A stretch of 64,000 nucleotides of DNA from Alicyclobacillus sp. SO9 (GTDB taxonomy: Bacteria > Bacillota > Bacilli > Alicyclobacillales > Alicyclobacillaceae), in NCBI RefSeq assembly GCF_016406125.1, contig NZ_CP066339.1, forward strand, positions 2,046,001-2,110,000. The letters are read 5' to 3'. The number at the start of each line of letters is the position of its first letter. Within the stretch, counting starts at the first letter, position 1. Positions 58,237 through 64,000 of the stretch are shown piece after piece. The position numbers were made by a program, and so were the translations under genes. Under the pieces are notes generated by a model. It was not told where the DNA came from and searched no databases. It worked only from the letters and a program-made list of their open reading frames with translations.

Positions 58237-59147
58237 ATGGATAACTATCCGCGTACGTTGTCGTCGTTCTTTATGGACGGATCACCGGCGGGGAGGGTGC
58301 TGTATACCCTCAGTAATTGGAGCGGTGCCGGACTGCGCATTCCAAGAGATTTGGTTCGACTGACGAGCCAAACACGAACTGAGTTGTATCGTACAGGCGT
58401 GTATTTGTTGTTTGGGAAGGATTCGAAAAACCCGAATCAAGCGAGAGCACGGGCTGGGCAGGGAGGAATCCTGAAACAAAGGTTATTTGACCATCTTGCC
58501 ACAATAGATTGGTGGGACGAATGTGTCGTGTTTTTCGCGAATGACGGTAGCTTGAATACAGGACATACGAGGTATCTCGAACTCATGCTCATCCGGGAGG
58601 CGAAAAAGGCGGGAAAATATCTGGTGACCCAGAACGAACCGAGTGAGGATACGTTCGATTTGACAGAACAAGACCGTGCGCAAGTGGATGAATTTTTCTC
58701 CTATGTGAAGCTCATTATGTCCTCCGTTGGACATCCCGTGTTACAGCAGGAGAAAACGCCTCAGACGGAGGAGGAATCTGTATTTGTCATCCGCAGTAAG
58801 TTGGACGATGGTACAGCATTTGAAGCGATGGGCAGAAAGAGCATAGGTGCCCAATTGAGATTTTGGCGGGTTCCATCGCAAACAAGACGGTGAGTAGTGC
58901 GGTTTCCTTTTCGGCATTGAGCGCAGTACGTAAGAAGGACATCGAAGACCTTCTCTCCAACGGGGTAATCGTGGACAAGGGCGATTATTATGAGTTCGAG
59001 AAAAATCATCGGTTTTCTAGCCCATCCTACGCTGCGGTCATCGTTCTCGGACGAAACGTTAGTGGGCTGACAGAATGGAAGTGCGCTTCTTTGACGTTAC
59101 GGGACTATGAATTCGAGCAGAACTCAGCGCTCACCGCTCAGTGTTGA
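58237..59147 (+). pseudogene. GIY-YIG nuclease with DUF4357 domain, frameshifted
   Basis: The first part (58237-58893) reads a GIY-YIG-type domain (TGVYLLFGKD, then GGILKQRLFDHL and RYLELMLIREA). It ends early at TGA 58891-58893. A second frame from 58863 to 59147 encodes a DUF4357 domain (VRKKDIEDLLSNGVIVDKG, FSSPSYAAVIVLGRNVSG, LTEWK). The two would join if one T were added to the TTTT at 58861-58864. So a 1-bp loss in a T-run has split a normal gene, unless it is a sequencing error. AGGAGGG precedes ATG 58234 and 58237; the second has better spacing. Confidence 0.8.
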
Positions 59148-59623
59148 GGACCGTTGTGGGGTAGGGATGTAATGGGTGCCGTTTTGGAGGATGAAACATG
59201 AAATGGATGAAGAAGGTGCCTTGTATTTCACAAAGTACATGTCGACGATTTGGTTCCCTAAATCGAAGAGAAACGGTGTGCTAATGATTAGTGCGCCGTT
59301 GGGCATTGTTTTTCTTCCAATATTGTCGCGTTAAAGCCCCAATGGTTCAATTTGATTGGGAACTAGATTAGCTACGCCAAAGACACAATGTGGTCAGAAG
59401 ATAACTCAGTCAGCCGCGACGCGTGTGTTAGGTCAGGAAGCATTGACTGCTAGTCTTCATGTTTGACGCTCAGGACATTATTATCAACTTAAAGTTCTCG
59501 CTCTTGTCCTTGTAGATGTCTAAAAGTTCAGTGCTGTTTTCCGGTCAAGAGAGAATGATGTCATCTCGGTGATATGAGACTGCTGATAGCGTCCCCCTAG
59601 TCTCTTTGGAACACAGACGATGC
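59148..59623. other. Intergenic stretch in the island
   Basis: No supported gene. A 47-codon frame at 59191-59334 has GGAGG directly against its ATG and is not credible. No hairpin or att-like repeat of the tRNA 3' end was found here. Confidence 0.5.
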
Positions 59624-60232
59624 CTAAGTAATACAATCAATTAACGAAACTAAATAATTATCTATTTTACGGAAATTTAGACCGTTGACTTTTTCGGCTT
59701 TGTATTTCACTAAAGCCTCATTGGCTCCGTCCTTATCTCTTAGTTTAATTTTGCAAAAAACCTGCAATAAGGCGAACTCTTTCCTTTTGGCAATGGGCGA
59801 CACGTTGAGCAACGAATACATGTCATCTTCAGTTTTGCCAATTATCCCTTCGTACGTCCCATATTTCAAAATCCATTCCTCGATTTCTGGCATACTCTCA
59901 ATAAAATAATCCGCTGCCCTCTCGTTTTCAATTGAAACTAATCCTTCTTCGAAAACTCTCATTTCTATATTCTTTACGACTTGTTCTACCCTTTGTCTTA
60001 TGATACATTCATGTTCTTTTGGCTGTTCCAAAATTAGCAATTCATTGGAAACCAGTTTAGGCATTCCATGAGGATGTATACCTATGTTAATGAAATAGTA
60101 TTGTCCGTAAAGCCCTCTTTGAAAATTGATTACTCTGTAAAAATCATTTTCAATTTTCCAAAAATTATTTCCCTTTCTCCTATATCCTAGGCTCTTTAGT
60201 TCCTGATCGACTCTTTGCAATAATACCTTCAT
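59624..60232 (-). CDS. DUF4304 family protein
   Basis: A 202-residue protein matching DUF4304 (start LLQRVDQELKSLGYRRKGNNFWK, then YFINIGIHPHG). ATG 60232 follows AGGGAGGTACCTT. It is AT-richer than the core genes of the window. Families of this kind are often seen in immunity loci of polymorphic toxins, which agrees with its neighbours. Function is not proven. Confidence 0.78.
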   Translation of the reverse strand: MKVLLQRVDQELKSLGYRRKGNNFWKIENDFYRVINFQRGLYGQYYFINIGIHPHGMPKLVSNELLILEQPKEHECIIRQRVEQVVKNIEMRVFEEGLVSIENERAADYFIESMPEIEEWILKYGTYEGIIGKTEDDMYSLLNVSPIAKRKEFALLQVFCKIKLRDKDGANEALVKYKAEKVNGLNFRKIDNYLVSLIDCIT

Positions 60233-61129
60233 AAGGTACCTCCCTATTTCGACCTCGGTCCAATGTATGTGTAACTTTTTTGAGGGATTTGTCTTCCAAT
60301 TTGTCTAGCACATACTTCAGCGGTTCGTGGGGGGGTTGTACAGTCACATGAACGGCACCATCTCTGTTAGAAAGCAACACAGAACTTTACACCTCGTTCT
60401 GTGGAGTAAACTTTCCATCCGGTTAGGGTACATACTGTACACGCCAAGTGTTGTCTCGCCAACCGCCGTCACGCTTGTATGTAGAATTCTTTCGGCAAGC
60501 ATGCTTGATTAATTCCACTTTTTTCAACCCAAAGCCTCCTCGAAATTCCGTTCGTCCAACTTCATCTCATGCCTGCCTAAATCTCACACAACCTGCAAGC
60601 CTGGCGGACTGCATGGATTTGCAATCCTATACGCGTTGGTTACTCAATACACGCTCTCGACAATACAACTGGTGATTCGGAGGACTGATCGAGAAACTTC
60701 GACTACTCCATGACAACCTGCGTATCCATAATCTTGCGCATTAATATCAGAGAAAACATAGTCCCTTCTCTTTCAGGTAGTATATCTTTCAAATATATAG
60801 AGCTGTCCTCATATATACTTGGAAACGAAATGGTCACATAATTCATTTGTCGATTCTTACTGTCCCACATTCTGTATCTCACCTTATGCGTTAGATGTGG
60901 CAAGCCTGTTAGAGTTTTTAGTGATGACTACGAACTGTTTGAGCGAATGCACTGGATTTGTTTCCACTTCGAGTTCGAACATGGGGGACTTTGACCCTGA
61001 CGAGCCATGCACTGATCCTAGTTGCCCGTGGAATAGGATCGATGGGTACAAAGAGAGTCTGAGGAATCGCACTGATTGAACGTCCGAAAGGTTTCGTGGT
61101 CAACAGTAATATACTGAAGAGGTGAGCCT
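60233..61129. other. Mostly noncoding stretch with one doubtful small gene
   Basis: About 900 bp with low coding signal. Only the minus-strand frame at 60703-60870 has a good ribosome binding site. Other short frames lack starts and look random, and some may be decayed island genes. Confidence 0.5.
60703..60870 (-). CDS. Small hypothetical protein (doubtful)
   Basis: A 55-residue frame with ATG 60870 preceded by AAGGTGAG at 7 bp. The start (MWDSKNRQMNYVTISF) and amphipathic pattern are protein-like, but no family is recognised. It is below usual length limits and stands alone. Confidence 0.35.
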   Translation of the reverse strand: MWDSKNRQMNYVTISFPSIYEDSSIYLKDILPEREGTMFSLILMRKIMDTQVVME

Positions 61130-61570
61130 ATGCGGGTCTTATCCGACGACAGAGAGTCTTATATTGAAATGATTCCAGTTGAATATGAATCGCAACATCT
61201 TCCTAGCGTCTCACTCATGATTAGCATTTCCGCGAGTTCATATGGTCATTTGTATTCTGCAAGCAATCCTACAGTCTGGTTTACAAAGGAGAGTTTGAAG
61301 AAATTTATTTCGGACCTAAATTTGTTGGACGCATCAAGACAAGGTGCGGCTACACTGCAGAGCATGAGTCCAAATGAGTGTGAAATATCTATCTTCGCAT
61401 TTGACCATCGTGGTCACGTAGCTATTAAACTGCTCATGTCGAAGCCTCAGTTTGGAACAGGTCAGATGTTTCAACATCACCTGGAAACTGGATTTGAACT
61501 TGATCCCACAGAGTTGCTAAACATCATACGGGGTTTTAAGGGACTCTTGCAGCCGATCAGTACATCATAA
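61130..61570 (+). CDS. Hypothetical protein, WapI-like immunity pattern
   Basis: A 146-residue soluble protein. ATG 61130 follows GAGGTGAGCC. The layout resembles the WapI-type immunity family: an early acidic strand (YIEMIPVEYESQ), a mid helix (WFTKESLKKFISDLNLL), a Glu-rich strand, and a C-terminal helix after a short PTELL motif. The match is by pattern only. First of five co-oriented genes with short gaps. Confidence 0.55.
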   Translation: MRVLSDDRESYIEMIPVEYESQHLPSVSLMISISASSYGHLYSASNPTVWFTKESLKKFISDLNLLDASRQGAATLQSMSPNECEISIFAFDHRGHVAIKLLMSKPQFGTGQMFQHHLETGFELDPTELLNIIRGFKGLLQPISTS

Positions 61571-61599
61571 AACTGTGCTTTTATTAGGGAAGGAGTGTG

Positions 61600-62175
61600 A
61601 TGCGGTGTATGCAGTGGTTTTCAGAATTAGAGGATATTCCGCTATTCAAGCCACTCATAGAGGTTTTTGACCTACTTGGAGAACCTGTGAGCCGCATTCC
61701 TGGTGAGTTTTTTGGCGGTGGTCATTACTACATGGGTAATGGGTTTTCAATATGGTACAACACGAAGCGGTGGTACTTAGACAGTGGCATGGAACGACAT
61801 GAAGTTGGTGTTGAAGGTGAGTATTTTGCTAGTCTTTCATATAACTCCTCAATCCTGTGGGAGTCTGGGATAGACAACGACTTCACTGAAAAAGGTATCC
61901 TCCCTAAGGAAGCTGGATTTGAGATTAGTCATGCTATCAGGGTTGGTTCATCATATAAGGACGTAATGCAGATAATAGGACAGACCAGTGGTGTTCGTGT
62001 ATATGAGGGGCAAAGTCGGAAATTAAGTGCTGACCGTAACCAATTTCTGTTCGAATACAACTGGGTTGGTTGGAACAACTTCGAGTTTAGGTTTTATGGT
62101 ACAGGAAAGAAGACACCTTTGAGTTCTTTCCAATTCACGCCTCCCAACAAATACAGATGGCAGGACTTGAACTAG
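61600..62175 (+). CDS. Hypothetical protein
   Basis: I do not recognise this protein of about 191 residues. AAGGAG precedes GTG 61597, ATG 61600 and ATG 61609; 61600 is used. It is aromatic-rich with many Tyr, Trp and Phe residues (GHYYMGNGFSIWYN) and appears mostly beta-stranded. No signal peptide. Its place among immunity-like genes is the only clue to role. Confidence 0.6.
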   Translation: MRCMQWFSELEDIPLFKPLIEVFDLLGEPVSRIPGEFFGGGHYYMGNGFSIWYNTKRWYLDSGMERHEVGVEGEYFASLSYNSSILWESGIDNDFTEKGILPKEAGFEISHAIRVGSSYKDVMQIIGQTSGVRVYEGQSRKLSADRNQFLFEYNWVGWNNFEFRFYGTGKKTPLSSFQFTPPNKYRWQDLN

Positions 62176-62228
62176 GTTTATGAAACCGCCGCTCTTTTAT
62201 TACAGCATGTTGCTAAGGATGTGATGCA

Positions 62229-62684
62229 GTGCTTTCCTTACAGACAATCGCAGGAGTTTACAGGTTAGGACTGGAAATTGGATTCTTTAGCAAGGACGAA
62301 GTAATAGAATGGGAAGACAGGCTCATCGAATTAGAGCAACGACCATCAAGTGAACTTATTGATGTTTCCATGGCGGTAAACTCAGAGCCTGTGGATGTTG
62401 TGAGTGCGTTGAGAAGACTTCAAGGTGAACACGGTGACGCGATGCCTGTTAAGGTTTTGCTTGGATTACTTTGGCTCAATGCGAAGCACAAATGTGATAA
62501 TGAAGCTATAGTTCATTACCTCTATAGGTTTTCCAATGAAATATCCAGTGACTCCCTTGATGATGAAGTGGTAGTAAAGATGAACATTATTGAGGACGAA
62601 TATCGTTTTACAGATTTAGACGAGACAGATGTGGAGAACTTTTTGCGCCCATTCTCTAAATATGGCGATGAGTGGAAGCGGTAA
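62229..62684 (+). CDS. Hypothetical helical protein
   Basis: A 151-residue, acidic, helix-rich protein with no family recognised. GTG 62229 follows AAGGATG. Pairs of helices (VYRLGLEIGFFSKDEVIEWE, then VKVLLGLLWLNAKHK) suggest a small helical-repeat fold. It is followed 64 bp later by the next gene on the same strand. Confidence 0.6.
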   Translation: MLSLQTIAGVYRLGLEIGFFSKDEVIEWEDRLIELEQRPSSELIDVSMAVNSEPVDVVSALRRLQGEHGDAMPVKVLLGLLWLNAKHKCDNEAIVHYLYRFSNEISSDSLDDEVVVKMNIIEDEYRFTDLDETDVENFLRPFSKYGDEWKR

Positions 62685-62748
62685 TAAAGCGCTTTTGTTG
62701 GTAGTAGAATGCACCTTTAATGCTTGGGTAGCCAGGAGGGTACGTAAG

Positions 62749-63294
62749 GTGGAGCAGTTGGACACCGCTAGGGACATATTTCTCAAATATGGTGGCAGTT
62801 ATTTTCACATGGATCGAGAAGGAGACTACGGATACTATAAGAGCTTTGGGGTCTCGAAGGAACAGGAACTGGCATGGATTGAAGAAAAACAACGAGAATT
62901 ATCGTCAGAGATCAAAAATGAAACTAACGCCCACAAAATAGAACTTTTGTTGTCTGAATGGAGCGACATCCTCTACAACTACAACGACGTGTTTTTCTTT
63001 GCCTTACTGCTTGATGCAGTCAGGGAAAAGAGACGTGGTTTGGATTCTTTTAGTCAACTATTAGTGGCGGAGAGAATCGTTCATGTTCTTGGATCACTGA
63101 GTCAATTACAGGGCGAGAACGACGTATTGTCCGACGGGAAGGATTTGGCACTCGAACTTCTCCATCGTGTACTCAACAGCCCCATCACAATCGCAGAAGA
63201 ATATCGAAATACGGACTATCTTAGTGACGTGATTACGAAGCGAAACATTGTGGCTAGGGCGTCGAAGGCTATTGAGGTTTTTGCGAAGAGGTGA
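62749..63294 (+). CDS. Hypothetical protein
   Basis: A 181-residue soluble protein. The GTG at 62749 is chosen because AGGAGGG lies 8 bp upstream; a longer frame from 62629 overlaps the previous gene. The N-terminal part (DIFLKYGGSYFHMDREGDYGYYKSFGVS) recalls immunity-type families in which an early KYGGS is followed by a charged helix, but I cannot name one. The rest is helical. Confidence 0.6.
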   Translation: MEQLDTARDIFLKYGGSYFHMDREGDYGYYKSFGVSKEQELAWIEEKQRELSSEIKNETNAHKIELLLSEWSDILYNYNDVFFFALLLDAVREKRRGLDSFSQLLVAERIVHVLGSLSQLQGENDVLSDGKDLALELLHRVLNSPITIAEEYRNTDYLSDVITKRNIVARASKAIEVFAKR

Positions 63295-63302
63295 AGTTAT
63301 CA

Positions 63303-63674
63303 ATGAAAAAATTGATTTTTGTAATGTTGGCAGTTGCGTTTCTGGTTAGTGGATGTGGTCAAGCAAAAACATTCACGACAGAGCCAATTCACACTGCGAA
63401 TCAACTATCCATCACGCATTTTAGTATAAAGCCAAATTTATATTACGTCCTGACAGCCACACCTGTACACAAGGTTGGCAAAGTGTTAGCTGTTATAAAC
63501 TCTAAGGACACAAAAGCAACTCAAAGCAACAATGGTTGGTCAACAGCTATTGTTTGGACTACGATTGAAATTCGTGAAATTCCTGGTGTTAATGTCAAGA
63601 AGGCAGTTGCTGTCAAAACTTCGTTTGACGGACATTATGTTAAAGCGGTGGCACAGAGTAAAGAGCCTACATGA
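63303..63674 (+). CDS. Small lipoprotein
   Basis: A 123-residue exported lipoprotein. The signal peptide MKKLIFVMLAVAFLVSGCG has a lipobox LVSGC, so the mature N-terminus would be the lipid-modified C18. The mature part has short beta strands and no recognised domain. ATG 63303 follows GAGGTGAAG at a short distance and lies 8 bp after the previous gene. It may sit on the outer face of the membrane as part of the same operon. Confidence 0.7.
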   Translation: MKKLIFVMLAVAFLVSGCGQAKTFTTEPIHTANQLSITHFSIKPNLYYVLTATPVHKVGKVLAVINSKDTKATQSNNGWSTAIVWTTIEIREIPGVNVKKAVAVKTSFDGHYVKAVAQSKEPT

Positions 63675-64000
63675 GCCATTCCAGTCCAACACCCCGTACC
63701 CTTACAGACGCACTGCAGGATGTCGCAGTCCAAATATTCATCCAATTACTATATATACATGTCAGATAGAGTGACAAGATGCCACAAGACGTTGTATATG
63801 AATCTACGTCCCAGTGATTCGGTCTATGGGCTGCTACGAGGTGTCTACGTATGTTTACTGTAATTTTCCAACTTACACGATGGGTGAGCTATGCGTAAGT
63901 TGTTTCTTGTGTGCGTGCCTCCTTTGGATAGAGGATGAAACATGGTCAAGATGGAAGTCATTCTTGTCTACAGGTTGTTCGCACACATGCCAGCGTCGAG
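63675..64000. other. Noncoding end of window
   Basis: No supported gene, RNA or repeat was seen on either strand. Any att site or further island gene must lie beyond the window. Confidence 0.45.

Noticed and set aside
59191-59334. A 47-codon frame
   Set aside because: GGAGG touches the ATG without spacing, and no family is recognised.
60819-61079. An 86-codon frame with several Cys and Pro residues
   Set aside because: No ribosome binding site, and it overlaps the better-supported minus-strand frame at 60703-60870.
56214-64000. Second att site as a direct repeat of the tRNA-Arg 3' end
   Set aside because: No copy of the terminal tRNA sequence was seen downstream within the window.

Overview
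This window looks like the chromosome of an aerobic, endospore-forming member of the Bacillota, most likely of Alicyclobacillus type. That placement is inferred from Bacilli-like rRNA genes, strong AGGAGG-type ribosome binding sites with frequent TTG and GTG starts, a GAAC-N4-GTTC LexA box, and a small H-type spore protein gene at 39797-39976 that short-ORF filters miss. No taxonomic search was possible.

Layout. 1-6321: end of a QueA-like gene, then the DNA-repair pair sbcD-sbcC behind a LexA-type operator. 6516-13210: a sodium/solute symporter with a sigma-54 promoter, then housekeeping or unknown genes (methyltransferase, DUF429, metallo-beta-lactamase fold, SEC-C protein). 13388-16316: a kynA-kynU-kynB operon that converts tryptophan to anthranilate. 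16503-18551: small membrane proteins and an MFS transporter.

18616-32591 is the most notable region. An AcoR-like sigma-54 activator is divergent from a nine-gene operon. Its first gene encodes a molybdenum aldehyde oxidoreductase whose eight cluster cysteines fall at the same residue numbers as in the Desulfovibrio gigas enzyme. Behind it come a flavin/iron-sulfur oxidoreductase, a two-CxxC redox protein, a methyltransferase, a C-GCAxxG-C-C protein, a radical SAM protein, an AMP-forming CoA-ligase-like protein, an XdhC-type maturation factor and a MobA-like nucleotidyltransferase. From memory this is the DVU1559-DVU1551 gene set of Desulfovibrio vulgaris. Here it has a near-consensus -24/-12 promoter and an upstream nested palindrome that could bind the activator.

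32618-39590: HAD phosphatase, lysophospholipase-like hydrolase, a membrane-anchored Mrr-like protein that appears to have lost its nuclease residues, and a two-gene 2-oxoacid:ferredoxin oxidoreductase. 40242-45685: a complete rRNA operon (16S-23S-5S, no tRNA in the spacer) with promoter, processing stems and terminator. 45720-46809: a tandemly duplicated noncoding element of about 460 bp plus a GC-rich 22-bp repeat. 47177-52377: GT-C-type membrane protein, NRAMP transporter, FAD dehydrogenase, and a Gln/Met-rich repeat protein.

52581-56078: a nine-tRNA operon, then trpG-trpE behind a leader with GAG triplets and a terminator hairpin, which suggests TRAP-like attenuation. 56140-64000: a tRNA-Arg(CCG) followed by a tyrosine integrase, an HTH protein, a zinc-ribbon protein, a frameshifted GIY-YIG/DUF4357 gene, and AT-richer small genes, several resembling orphan immunity proteins. 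This is probably a genomic island whose far end lies outside the window.
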